Assembly: GCF_001639065.2 (NCBI RefSeq)
Contig: NZ_LQXO02000012.1
Coordinates: 62,001 to 126,000, forward strand
Origin: Vibrio barjaei
GTDB taxonomy: Bacteria; Pseudomonadota; Gammaproteobacteria; Enterobacterales; Vibrionaceae
Direction of reading: 5' to 3'
DNA: 64,000 bases
In this document: positions 7,615 to 16,442 of the stretch, in pieces
Layout: each line of letters starts with the position of its first letter
How positions within the stretch are numbered: the stretch's first letter is position 1
The notes under the pieces: model-generated
The model's database searches: none
What the model was told of the DNA's origin: nothing
Seen by the model: only the letters and a program-made list of their open reading frames with translations
Translations under genes and position numbers: made by a program

Positions 7615-7923
7615 ATTCTCGGCGCATTTGACTTTCGAAATGAGAGAACTCTACTTCAGGTTTCTCGTCGTTATGGCAGACCAAGGGATATTAATACTAA
7701 ATTGCCTATAAATAACTCTACAAGGGACAAGATTATCTTGATGACGAACGGCTATCTTGGGTTTGCTGTTGTTAAAATCACACGGTCGAGCTTTGTTATT
7801 TTGCTTCAAGCAATAGTGACAATGGAAGTTTATGGGGATTTGTTTAGTTAAAAGCTCCCAACGGGAGCTTTCCAATCACCAATTCTCAATTCAAACCACC
7901 AAGCCTAAAGCTCAGCAATCTGC
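7615..7923. other. 309-bp intergenic region
   Basis: It contains the terminator at 7851-7871 and otherwise nothing that I can support. A 74-codon minus-strand frame (7651-7875) runs across the terminator and has no ribosome site or family resemblance. Confidence 0.6.
7851..7871 (-). terminator. Rho-independent terminator of the PLP decarboxylase gene
   Basis: A perfect 9-bp stem, AAAGCTCCC/GGGAGCTTT, with a 3-nt loop lies 52 bp past the minus-strand stop at 7924. On the minus strand it runs out through GCTTTTAACT. Confidence 0.75.
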
Positions 7924-9510
7924 TTATTTCGAATAACTCGGCGTTCTTGCCACGCGGCGTTTAGTTGCTGCTTTTTTACCAGCAGGCTTCGCCATTTTCT
8001 TCTCAATTTCAGCTTTTGCTTTTACAAAGCGCTCTGGAAGAATTTGCGTTGCGAATACATCTTCAACCGTTTCAGCGCGTTTGATGAGCTCTGCTTCGCC
8101 GTCTTTCACTAGCACCGTTGCTGGGCGTGGTAGTGAGTTGAACTGGCTCGCTTGAGACTCAGCGTAGTGACCGACATCCATAATTGCTAGTACATCTTTT
8201 GGCTGTAGAGCTGGCATGCGTGCGCCGCTTTCCCAGATAGATGGGATACAGATTGGGCCTGCGATTTCAGTGGTTCTCTCTACCAATGGTTGGGTCATTT
8301 TGTTTGCTGGAAGAACTGGGTTCTTCGACTCTTGAGACTCGACCAATGTAGCTAGGTAAGTCGATGCATCAACCATGGTGTAGGTGTAATCCATCTCTTG
8401 GTCGTCTTTCACAACGTATACCGAGGTAAGTAGCGTGCCGATGTTACCTGCGATATAACGACCTGGTTCTAGCCATAGTTGTGGTACTTCGAAGCCTTCT
8501 TTAGTGAACTCTTCTAGCATGCCCCCACACACTACTTTTGCGTAGTCTTCGATGGTGTTCGGGTTCATCATGTGTTCTTTGCTACGACACTCAGGCTCAC
8601 GCTCACGTGGCCAGCCGCCACCTAGGTCTACTTGGAAAGGTTGAACGCCACACTCACGAGAGATTTCGATAATGTTGCGTGCGTATTCGCGGTATAGCGC
8701 ATCCCAACCTTCAGGCTGTTTAGAGAAGCGGCCTAGGTGAGTGTGGAAACCGTAGAATTCGAAGATGTCGATTTCTTTTACGCGGTTGATGATTTTCTTC
8801 GCTTCTTCTTTTAGCAAGCCGAATTTGATCCACTTCATCGCGCCGATAAAGTTAGGGAACGGGTAAGCATCTGGTTCAAAGTCATTGAAGAAATCTTCAG
8901 GGATAACTTTTAGACGAACCGCGATACGTACTTTTTCCGCCGGTTTCACTTCGCGAGCGATGCGCTCAACGATTTCAATCTCTTCGTAAGAATCTAGGTG
9001 AATCGCGTAGCCATATTCAACTGCTTTACGGATAGCAAGTTCAGGCTTTACGGTACCGTTTAGTGCGATGGTTTTTGGGTCGGCACCTGCGATGTATGTC
9101 GCTTCAACTTCACCCGGACCAAAGCAATCACCGCCCACGCCTTCTTCGTTACAGATAGCTCGAACCGCGAAGTTGGTGTTCGACTTGATAGCAAACATCA
9201 CGTTGACTGGTTTTGGCCAGTAGTTGCCAAACGCGTTTTTCACGCGGCGCAGGTTGTTACGGAGCGTGTCTTCGCTCAACACGAACAGCGGGCTACCGTA
9301 TTGCTCGATAAGATCAGTGGCTTTGCAACCACCAATCAATAAGTCGTCACCTTGAGTGGTTAGCTCATCGGTTGGAGTCAGAATGTTTTCAAGACGCTCA
9401 GCATAGTTCTGGTTAGCTTTGTGCTCTGCTAGAAGCTGTTGCTGTGTCTCTAAAATAGTGCTCAGTTGCTTTACAGACTCTTCTAAAAGCGCTTGATTTT
9501 TCATATTCAT
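7924..9510 (-). CDS. Fold-type III PLP-dependent decarboxylase (LysA/ODC-like), long form
   Basis: The 528-residue protein has the alanine-racemase-like barrel and beta domain of the LysA/ornithine decarboxylase family. The PLP lysine is in FAIKSNTNFAVRAI near residue 109, followed by the glycine loop VDLGGGWP, the EPGRY motif and a C-terminal DVGHYAES block. It carries a predicted coiled-coil leader (first 45 residues) and a Lys/Arg/Ala-rich tail after about residue 505. The DAP-decarboxylase signature GPxCESxD is replaced by GPICIPSIWESG, so it is probably not a housekeeping LysA. Its substrate may be another diamino acid or polyamine precursor. It stands divergent to an EutE-like dehydrogenase and near a polyamine-type importer. 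Start: ATG at 9510 after an AGGAATGA site. Confidence 0.75.
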   Translation of the reverse strand: MNMKNQALLEESVKQLSTILETQQQLLAEHKANQNYAERLENILTPTDELTTQGDDLLIGGCKATDLIEQYGSPLFVLSEDTLRNNLRRVKNAFGNYWPKPVNVMFAIKSNTNFAVRAICNEEGVGGDCFGPGEVEATYIAGADPKTIALNGTVKPELAIRKAVEYGYAIHLDSYEEIEIVERIAREVKPAEKVRIAVRLKVIPEDFFNDFEPDAYPFPNFIGAMKWIKFGLLKEEAKKIINRVKEIDIFEFYGFHTHLGRFSKQPEGWDALYREYARNIIEISRECGVQPFQVDLGGGWPREREPECRSKEHMMNPNTIEDYAKVVCGGMLEEFTKEGFEVPQLWLEPGRYIAGNIGTLLTSVYVVKDDQEMDYTYTMVDASTYLATLVESQESKNPVLPANKMTQPLVERTTEIAGPICIPSIWESGARMPALQPKDVLAIMDVGHYAESQASQFNSLPRPATVLVKDGEAELIKRAETVEDVFATQILPERFVKAKAEIEKKMAKPAGKKAATKRRVARTPSYSK

Positions 9511-9942
9511 TCCTCACGAAGTGTTCGTAATTGGGTATCGATTTGATGAACGCTAGTCTATCTGGAGGTCAAAAATGCAGCATGTCACTGAGGGTCAATT
9601 TATTTTACACCTAGTGTTAACGTATTGAATTAATGTTGCTTTTATCAGAAAGCAGATGTTGGGATTGGGCTGATAGGTTAACAAACTACGGTTGTGGGTG
9701 AACTAACGTATTGTTTGCTAAGAGGCGAGAGACAGTGAGGGGTTACGTAATGAGTCAAGTTATCGCTGTGGGTTATTTGTGTTAATGGGTCAAATAAGCT
9801 GACACCCAGTGACATCGTGTTGATGAGTGTCTGGGTTAAATTATAGCCATATTAGGTGAGGAATTAGCCTTACTAAACATGTCGAAAAGAACTGGCATAA
9901 CGCCTAGTTCTTCACAATACCCAATTTTACGAGGTAATCACT
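9511..9942. other. 432-bp divergent promoter region
   Basis: It separates the decarboxylase (minus) from the EutE-like gene (plus) and must contain both promoters. Visible elements are a small dyad ACACctaGTGT near 9605-9615 and an interleaved repeat, GACACCCAG (9801-9809) with GTGTCTGGGT (9827-9836), about 110-140 bp before the plus-strand ATG. I cannot name a regulator. No gene is supported inside. Confidence 0.5.
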
Positions 9943-11319
9943 ATGTCTTTTGATATTAACAACGCTAAAGGTGTATTCGCGACAGTGGACGCTGCGATTG
10001 AAGCTACTCATAAAGCTCAACGAGAGTTCTACGTAAACTGTACCAAAGAAGGTCGTGAAGCCATCCTAACTGCTATTCGTGAAGCAGTATTAGCGCGAGC
10101 AGAAGACTTCGCAAAAATGGTTCGTGAAGAGACAAAACTGGGCCGCGTGGAAGACAAAATCGCTAAGCACCATCTTACGGCAATGAAAACGCCGGGTACG
10201 GAAGTACTGGATACTAAAGTATGGTCTGGTGATAACGGTATTTCTCTTGGTGAGCGCGCACCTTATGGTGTTATCGGCGCGGTGACGCCTGTGACTAACC
10301 CAACAGAAACCATAGTGAACAACGCAATTTCGATGCTTGCTGGTGGTAACGCGGTTACATTTAATGTTCACCCATCGTCTAAAGTGGTTTCTGCGGTGAT
10401 GATTGACTTGCTAAACAAAACCATCGTAGAAGCAGGCGGCCCAGAAAACCTAGTAACTATGGTCAAAGAGCCAACACTAGAAACACTAAACGAAATTGCT
10501 CAGTCACCACTGATTAATATGCTTGTGGGTACAGGTGGCCCTGGTCTTGTTAAGGCTATCCTACAATCTGGTAAGAAAGGTGTTGGCGCAGGCGCTGGTA
10601 ATCCACCAGTAATCGTAGACGCTTCTGCTAACCTAGAGCTAGCTGCGGCGGGCGTATACGGCGGTGCGTCTTTCGATAACAACCTGCTGTGTATTGGCGA
10701 GAAGGAAGTCTTCGTTGAAGAGGCCGTAGCAGATGCATTCCTTGATAAGCTAGAAGAAGTTGGCGCTTACGTGTTAACAGCAGAAGAAGCAGAGCAGTTA
10801 ACTGAGCAAATTTTGACGCTAGATGAGTTTGAAGGCGCGAAGCCGTGCACAGCCCATGAGATTGCTCGTGTTTGGCACCCGGTGAAAAAACACGTCGGTC
10901 AAGATGCAGGTGAAATCCTAAAATCAATCGGTGTTGAGTCTGATACTCGCCTTGCAGTAATGCTGGTAGAAAACGACCACCCATTGGTTCACGTAGAGCA
11001 AATGATGCCAGTGCTTCCTGTGGTTATCTGTAAAGATATCGATGAAGCCATCGACCGCGCAGTGGCGGCTGAGCGTGCCAATAAGCACTCGGCATGTATC
11101 TACTCGGGTAACATCGAGAACGTGACTAAGTTTGGTGCTCGCATCAACACCACTATCTTTGCGCACAACGGCCCAACGCTATCTGGTGTGGGTTATAACG
11201 CAGAAGGAACGTCTACATTCACTATCGCGGGTCCAACTGGTGAGGGTATTACTAACGCATTGTCGTTTACTCGTGCTCGTCGTTTTGCTATCGCTCAAGG
11301 TGGTCTGCGTATCGTTTAA
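9943..11319 (+). CDS. Acylating aldehyde dehydrogenase, EutE/PduP type
   Basis: This 458-residue enzyme belongs to the CoA-acylating aldehyde dehydrogenases (EutE/PduP), which turn an aldehyde plus CoA and NAD into acyl-CoA. The catalytic cysteine is Cys250 in FDNNLLCIGEKEV. GVIGAVTPVTNPTET at about 109-123 and the glycine-rich GTGGPGLV at about 196-203 form the nucleotide region. No N-terminal encapsulation helix like those that target PduP to microcompartments stands out, and no microcompartment shell gene is nearby. The enzyme probably works free in the cytosol. It is a single gene with its own terminator. The propanediol branch of fucose metabolism elsewhere in the window could supply a C3 aldehyde, but no direct link is shown. 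Confidence 0.85.
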   Translation: MSFDINNAKGVFATVDAAIEATHKAQREFYVNCTKEGREAILTAIREAVLARAEDFAKMVREETKLGRVEDKIAKHHLTAMKTPGTEVLDTKVWSGDNGISLGERAPYGVIGAVTPVTNPTETIVNNAISMLAGGNAVTFNVHPSSKVVSAVMIDLLNKTIVEAGGPENLVTMVKEPTLETLNEIAQSPLINMLVGTGGPGLVKAILQSGKKGVGAGAGNPPVIVDASANLELAAAGVYGGASFDNNLLCIGEKEVFVEEAVADAFLDKLEEVGAYVLTAEEAEQLTEQILTLDEFEGAKPCTAHEIARVWHPVKKHVGQDAGEILKSIGVESDTRLAVMLVENDHPLVHVEQMMPVLPVVICKDIDEAIDRAVAAERANKHSACIYSGNIENVTKFGARINTTIFAHNGPTLSGVGYNAEGTSTFTIAGPTGEGITNALSFTRARRFAIAQGGLRIV

Positions 11320-11884
11320 TCGATGGTGTGATGACCCGTCCTGAGATGAGTTGAAAGCCGGAGCGTTAGCTTCGGCTTTTTTGTTTGATTGCCGCAGGAA
11401 CGTTTCCTCTGAGAGATGCGCGGGCAGTAGACATCGACGGCTTTAACCAGAATAACGCTGTTATTTTAGTAGGTTAACGATTTTATGAAGTCAAATAGCA
11501 TACTGATTATGCCCATATTCCATCTAAGTATCACAATGTAATAGCGCTTGTAGCACGTTGATATTGCTAAATTTGTTCTAAGATGGCGTGTTGATACGAA
11601 GATCAAATTTAACGACTGATTTATCAAATAAGCAGTTCCTTCCATTTATTTCTATGATACTGATATTTTTATCTAGTAGATCTTCCTAATTCAAACCTTC
11701 ATTCGAGCTGAGCTTAATTTTCGTACAAGTTGCAACATTTCGTAATCCCTCTTTATGTCTGAAAAACAAAGGATAAATCACACTTTCTAAAATCAAATGT
11801 TGCTCAGTTGTTAATCAAAACTAGGTTTTTGAATAGCGCTCAGTTTTTGAGGTTGAGCTTGAAGCAGAGGGATAGGCAGTAGAA
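11320..11884. other. 565-bp intergenic region before the polyamine-type importer
   Basis: After the terminator at 11354-11382 the region is AT-rich and holds no supported gene, riboswitch or repeat. The promoter of the importer presumably lies within the last 150 bp, but I see no convincing -35/-10 pair. Confidence 0.5.
11354..11382 (+). terminator. Rho-independent terminator after the EutE-like gene
   Basis: An 11-bp stem with one G-T pair, AAAGCCGGAGC paired with GCTTCGGCTTT, has a GTTA loop and is followed by six T in all. Confidence 0.9.
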
Positions 11885-12970
11885 ATGGACAGTCGTTACG
11901 TACAATTCAAGAATGTAAAAAAGAGTTATGACCGACACAATTTTGTGGTGAAAGACTTTAGCCTCGACATCGCTAAAGGGGAATTTGTAACACTGTTGGG
12001 GCCTTCTGGCTCTGGCAAAACCACATGCTTAATGATGCTCGCTGGGTTTGAAGATGTGACCAGCGGCGGGATAGAAGTCAACGGAGAACTCATCACAAAC
12101 GTTGCGCCTTATCATCGCAATATTGGCATGGTATTTCAGCACTACGCATTATTCCCTCATATGACGGTGGCAGAAAACCTAGCTTATCCCCTTAATGTTC
12201 GCAAACTACCCAAAGAGCAAATCAAACAGAAGGTTCAAGAGTTTTTAAAACTGGTGGAGCTTGAACACTTTGGTGACCGCTATCCGGGTCAGCTCTCCGG
12301 CGGTCAAAAGCAGCGTGTGGCACTGGCGCGTTCGCTGATTTTTGAGCCTTCGATTGTTCTTATGGATGAACCTTTAGGTGCATTGGATAAAAACCTTCGC
12401 GAGCAGATGCAATTTGAAATTAAGCGCTTGCACGAACAGTTAGGTTTTACCGCCATCTATGTTACCCATGATCAGACCGAAGCACTTACTATGTCTGACC
12501 GTATTGCAGTGTTTGAGGACGGCGTAGTTCAGCAGTGTGCGGACCCTTCTACGCTGTACGAGCGTCCAGCCAATGCGTTCGTCGCCGATTTTCTCGGCGA
12601 GAATAACCATCTTCCGGGGACTTTAACCAAAATTGACGGCGACCACGCTCATGTTGAATTGAGCGATGGGACTCAAGTCGTGGCGACTGCGATCAATGTT
12701 CCTGAAATTGGAGAGCGCTGTATGTTGGCAGTGCGCCCAGAAAACTTCTTTATCGGAGACAAGGACGAAGTGAACAGTAACCAAGTCTCCGCTACCTTTG
12801 TCACCCGATTGTACGTTGGTGACTTCATTCGTTACTTCTTTAAGTTGCAAGACGGCAGAGACGTGATGGTGAAGCTCCTCAATGACCAACAAGCACCGAC
12901 CTTCAAGGCCGGTGATGTAGCCAGCCTAACGTGGTCCATTTCTGATGGGTTAGCGCTTGATCACCCTTAG
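11885..12970 (+). CDS. PotA-like ABC transporter ATPase (polyamine family)
   Basis: A 361-residue ATPase of the spermidine/putrescine class. The Walker A motif GPSGSGKT starts at 39, the Q-loop region is MVFQHYALFP, the signature LSGGQKQRVALARS precedes Walker B LMDEPLGALD, and the switch His is in YVTHDQTEA. A C-terminal TOBE-type domain (about 270-355) is present, as in PotA. It powers the importer formed with the two permeases at 14144-16244 and the binding protein at 12990-14048. It is first in the operon, and the start of the binding-protein gene lies about 20 bp after its stop. Confidence 0.87.
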   Translation: MDSRYVQFKNVKKSYDRHNFVVKDFSLDIAKGEFVTLLGPSGSGKTTCLMMLAGFEDVTSGGIEVNGELITNVAPYHRNIGMVFQHYALFPHMTVAENLAYPLNVRKLPKEQIKQKVQEFLKLVELEHFGDRYPGQLSGGQKQRVALARSLIFEPSIVLMDEPLGALDKNLREQMQFEIKRLHEQLGFTAIYVTHDQTEALTMSDRIAVFEDGVVQQCADPSTLYERPANAFVADFLGENNHLPGTLTKIDGDHAHVELSDGTQVVATAINVPEIGERCMLAVRPENFFIGDKDEVNSNQVSATFVTRLYVGDFIRYFFKLQDGRDVMVKLLNDQQAPTFKAGDVASLTWSISDGLALDHP

Positions 12971-12989
12971 TCAAGGAAAGAAAGGATAT

Positions 12990-14048
12990 ATGATGACGAA
13001 AATGAAAAAGTGGCTTCCTATTGCTCTTGCGCTTGGACTGAGCAACGCAGCAATGGCCGACCAACTAACGGCAGTGTCGTTTGGTGGTGCTTACGGCGAT
13101 GCCCAAAAGAAACACATGCTTGATCCGTTTACTGAGAGTACCGGACACAAGGTGCTGTCTGAAAACTATTCAGGCGGTATCGCAGAGCTTAAAGCCCAAG
13201 TAGAGAGTGGCAACGTGCTTTGGGACGTGATTGACGTTGAGGTTATCGACCTTGAGCGAGCTTGTTCAGAAGGATTGCTAGAAGTATTCCCAATGGATAC
13301 CTTGCCTCCGGGTGATGATGGTACGCCAGCCAAAGATGACTTCAGCAAAGAGGCGCTCGCTAATGAGTGTGGGGTAGGTAACATCGTTTGGACTGTCCTT
13401 TTCGCTTACAACCACGACACCATTCAGGGTGGCAAACCAAACTCGATTCAAGATCTTTTCGACACTAAAACGTATCCAGGTAAACGTGCTTTTCGTAAGC
13501 GTCCTCAAGTGAACCTAGAGTGGGCACTACTGGCTGATGGCGTTGCTAAAGAAGACGTGTATGACGTGCTAAGTACCGATGAAGGCCAAAAACGTGCGTT
13601 CGCGAAACTCGATACTATCAAAGACGACATTGTCTGGTTCGACAGCTGGTCGCAAGCGCCTCAACTACTTAACGATGGTGGCGCGGTCATGGTTCAGTCG
13701 GCGAATGGTCGCTTCTTCGATGCCATTCAACGTGAAGGCAAACCGTTTGAAATGGTCTGGGATTCGCACGTTTACGATCTCGATGTTTGGGCGATTGTAA
13801 AAGGCACTAAGAAGAAAGCGTTAGCGGAAGAGTTCATTCGCTTTGCAACGGGTTCAAAACCACTGAGTGGTATGCCTGAAGTGGCGTATGGTCCAACTCG
13901 TAAATCCGCTTATCAGTATGTGGATCCTGCGGTTATTCCAAAACTGCCATCATCTCACCTAGATGAAGGGGTAAAAGCATCGGGTGATTTCTGGGCTGAT
14001 TACGGTGAAACACTGGGTGAGAAGTTTAACGAGTGGTTACTTCAATAG
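12990..14048 (+). CDS. PotD-like periplasmic polyamine-type binding protein
   Basis: I choose the ATG at 12990 (or the adjacent ATG at 12993), because AAGGAAAGAAAGGA stands just before it; the longer frame from 12957 would overlap the ATPase gene and spoil the signal peptide. The product has a Sec signal (KMKKWLPIALALGL...NAAMA, cleavage near residue 24) and a mature part of about 328 residues of the PotD/PotF bacterial solute-binding family. It should bind a cationic substrate such as putrescine or spermidine and deliver it to the permeases. Ligand specificity cannot be read directly. A strong hairpin follows the gene. Confidence 0.85.
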   Translation: MMTKMKKWLPIALALGLSNAAMADQLTAVSFGGAYGDAQKKHMLDPFTESTGHKVLSENYSGGIAELKAQVESGNVLWDVIDVEVIDLERACSEGLLEVFPMDTLPPGDDGTPAKDDFSKEALANECGVGNIVWTVLFAYNHDTIQGGKPNSIQDLFDTKTYPGKRAFRKRPQVNLEWALLADGVAKEDVYDVLSTDEGQKRAFAKLDTIKDDIVWFDSWSQAPQLLNDGGAVMVQSANGRFFDAIQREGKPFEMVWDSHVYDLDVWAIVKGTKKKALAEEFIRFATGSKPLSGMPEVAYGPTRKSAYQYVDPAVIPKLPSSHLDEGVKASGDFWADYGETLGEKFNEWLLQ

Positions 14049-14070
14049 CCTCAATTCTATAAGCAAAAGT

Positions 14071-14104
14071 TGGGCTATCTAAATGTATTAGATAGCCCAT
14101 TTAA
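14071..14104 (+). terminator. Intercistronic hairpin between binding protein and permease genes
   Basis: A perfect stem of at least 10 bp, GGGCTATCTA/TAGATAGCCC, with a short AT loop is followed by ATTTAAT. Placed between the binding-protein and permease genes, it probably lowers permease expression relative to the binding protein or protects the upstream mRNA. Confidence 0.75.
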
Positions 14105-14143
14105 TCGAGTTTTTAAGCGTTTAGATTCAAGGATGAAAACAGA

Positions 14144-15388
14144 ATGGCGAGTGAAAATACGCTAACACTGACAGAGCTTTCTGAGAGTAAGAAGAAGCAT
14201 CGCAGCAAACAGTTAATGCTGTTTTTGTTTACTTTGCCACTGCTGCTGTTTGTGTTTCTTTCCTTTTTAGCGCCGATCACCACCATGCTTTATCGCAGTG
14301 TTTATCATCCGACGGTTGCTCAATTGGTACCAAACACCTTAGAGGCGATGGCATCTTGGGATGAGTCAACCGGAGCCATGCCGCCTGATGAGGTTATTCA
14401 GGTGTTCACGTTAGAGCTTCACGAACTGGCACAGGAACGCCGCTCCGGAAAGTTGGCCGAGGAAATCAACCGCTCACTGCCGGGCTCTTCAAGTCTTATC
14501 AAATCCACTGCACGAAAAATCAAAAGAATGCCGATCGAAGAGCTGCGTCTCGAAGGCACCGATATTCTATTAGATAAACATAAAAAGTGGCGCTCCCCCG
14601 ATGTGTGGGTAGCGATTAAAGTATCGGGTAACAAATGGACTGAACGTTACTATTTAACCGCTCTGGATCTGAAGAAGTCATTGCAAGGCGACATCGAAGC
14701 CCGAGACACCAAAATCTATATCAAACTGTACTGGAAAAGCTTGAAAATCGCCCTGTACATCACTGTGCTCACAGCGATTATTGCGTTTCCATTGTCTTAC
14801 TATTTATCTACAGCCTCACCGAGCAAAGCCAATAAGTTACTGGTGTTTGTATTGTTGCCGTTTTGGACCTCATTATTGGTTCGAACCACATCATGGATTG
14901 CGCTTTTGCAAACCAACGGGGTAGTGAACAGCACCCTAAAGGCGATAGGCATTATTGATGAGCCTCTTGACCTACTGTACACCGAGTTTTCGACCATCAT
15001 TTCAATGACTCATATTTTGCTGCCTTTCATGATTTTGCCGCTATACAGCGTCATGAAGAACATCGACCCAAGCTATTATCGTGCGGCGCTGTCTCTGGGT
15101 TCTAAACCCATGCCTGCGTTCTTTAAAATCTATTTCCCAATGACATTACCCGGCTTAAGTGCAGGGGCTCTGCTGGTGTTTATTATTTCTATTGGTTACT
15201 ACATTACGCCCGCGCTGGTCGGGGGTACGGACGGGCAAATGATCAGTAATATCATTGCGTTCCATATGCAGTCATCCAATAACTGGGAGTTAGCAGCAGC
15301 ACTAGGCAGCTTGCTACTGGTTCTGATTTTGGCGCTCTATTGGTTATATGACCGCTGGGTAGGCGTGAACAACATTAAGTTAGGTTAA
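14144..15388 (+). CDS. PotB-like ABC permease with large periplasmic insertion
   Basis: This 414-residue inner-membrane permease has one transmembrane helix near 25-47, then a hydrophilic stretch of about 150 residues (50-200), then five further helices with the BPD_transp_1 signature around YRAALSLGSKPMPAFFKIYFP (the EAA loop that contacts the ATPase). PotB of E. coli is about 275-285 residues, so the extra length is almost wholly the periplasmic segment, which contains many charged residues. Comparable insertions occur in some opine and putrescine permeases. It pairs with the PotC-like protein downstream, 4 bp away. Confidence 0.83.
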   Translation: MASENTLTLTELSESKKKHRSKQLMLFLFTLPLLLFVFLSFLAPITTMLYRSVYHPTVAQLVPNTLEAMASWDESTGAMPPDEVIQVFTLELHELAQERRSGKLAEEINRSLPGSSSLIKSTARKIKRMPIEELRLEGTDILLDKHKKWRSPDVWVAIKVSGNKWTERYYLTALDLKKSLQGDIEARDTKIYIKLYWKSLKIALYITVLTAIIAFPLSYYLSTASPSKANKLLVFVLLPFWTSLLVRTTSWIALLQTNGVVNSTLKAIGIIDEPLDLLYTEFSTIISMTHILLPFMILPLYSVMKNIDPSYYRAALSLGSKPMPAFFKIYFPMTLPGLSAGALLVFIISIGYYITPALVGGTDGQMISNIIAFHMQSSNNWELAAALGSLLLVLILALYWLYDRWVGVNNIKLG

Positions 15389-15392
15389 CAGT

Positions 15393-16244
15393 ATGAAGAG
15401 ATTTCCAAGCTATTTTACGCCTCTGCAAAAACTGGGCTCACTGTCTCTTTCTGCTAGTGCGTATTTGACTCTGTTTTTTTTGATGATGCCGATTTTGGTG
15501 ATCATCCCGCTTTCATTTAATGCCGAGCCTTATTTTAGTTTTACGCCAGGGATGCTGGCATTTGAAAAAGAAGCCTATTCGCTCGAGTGGTACGCTGAGA
15601 TTTGGCACGATGATAACTGGCTGCTCGCCATCAAAAACAGCTTTTTAATAGGTATTTGCGCCACGATTATCGCCACAGTATTAGGGACATTGGCCGCAAT
15701 AGGGCTTAGTAATTCAGCGATGCCAATGCAGCGCATCATAATGGCGATCTTGTTGTCTCCGATGATAGTGCCTTTGATTATTACCGCTGCAGGTATGTTT
15801 TTCTTCTATACCCAACTCAACTTGGCGGGCACGTTCTGGGGGGTGGTGATTGCACACGCAGCTCTAGGGACGCCATTCGTGATCATCACAGTGAACGCGG
15901 CATTAGCGGGTTTTGATTATTCGCTTGTGCAAGCCTCGCTGGGAATGGGCGCAAGACCGGTTTATACCTTCGTTAAGATCATTATGCCGCTAATCAGGCC
16001 AGGCGTGATTTCGGGGGCGTTGTTTGCTTTTGTGACCTCGTTTGATGAAGTTGTAGTCGCGTTGTTCTTGGCAGGACCGGAGCAAAAAACAATTCCGAGA
16101 CAGATGTTCTCGGGACTAAGAGAGCAAATCAATCCGACCATACTGGCCGTTGCTACCTTGTTGGTCGTCTTGTCGGCTATCTTATTGTTTACTATTGAAT
16201 ATTTGCGCGCCAGATCGGAGCGCATCAAGGTCAATAGTTGGTAA
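15393..16244 (+). CDS. PotC-like ABC permease
   Basis: A 283-residue permease with six predicted helices and the EAA-type coupling loop around YSLVQASLGMGARPVYTFVK. It is the second half of the channel with the PotB-like protein and ends the four-gene operon ATPase, binding protein, permease, permease. Its length is normal for PotC (about 265-285). A region of about 200 bp with no strong terminator separates it from aphA. Confidence 0.85.
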   Translation: MKRFPSYFTPLQKLGSLSLSASAYLTLFFLMMPILVIIPLSFNAEPYFSFTPGMLAFEKEAYSLEWYAEIWHDDNWLLAIKNSFLIGICATIIATVLGTLAAIGLSNSAMPMQRIIMAILLSPMIVPLIITAAGMFFFYTQLNLAGTFWGVVIAHAALGTPFVIITVNAALAGFDYSLVQASLGMGARPVYTFVKIIMPLIRPGVISGALFAFVTSFDEVVVALFLAGPEQKTIPRQMFSGLREQINPTILAVATLLVVLSAILLFTIEYLRARSERIKVNSW

Positions 16245-16442
16245 TCCATTTCTATCGCAGTCTATCTTTGAACGATAGGCTGTTGTCTCATTACCTTGCT
16301 TTCTTCACCTTGTTTTGTGTGTTGATTTTGGGTCTGTACTTGCTTGAAAACTGTGAATTATCTTTAACTTTCAGAACGATAGCGGCGGGTGTACCGTAGT
16401 TGGGTTTTTCGTTTGTTTAATCCAAGTATCAAGGACCCTAAG

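Noticed and set aside
7651-7875. Minus-strand 74-codon frame with several Cys and His
   Set aside because: It runs over the terminator at 7851-7871, lacks a ribosome site and shows no family resemblance.
9801-9836. GACACCCAG/GTGTCTGGGT as an operator
   Set aside because: The arms are permuted, not a clean inverted repeat, and no regulator gene is adjacent.
11391-11450. Possible riboswitch after the EutE-like terminator
   Set aside because: A GAGAGATGCGCGGGCA stretch recalled a glycine riboswitch, but the conserved core and tandem layout are missing.
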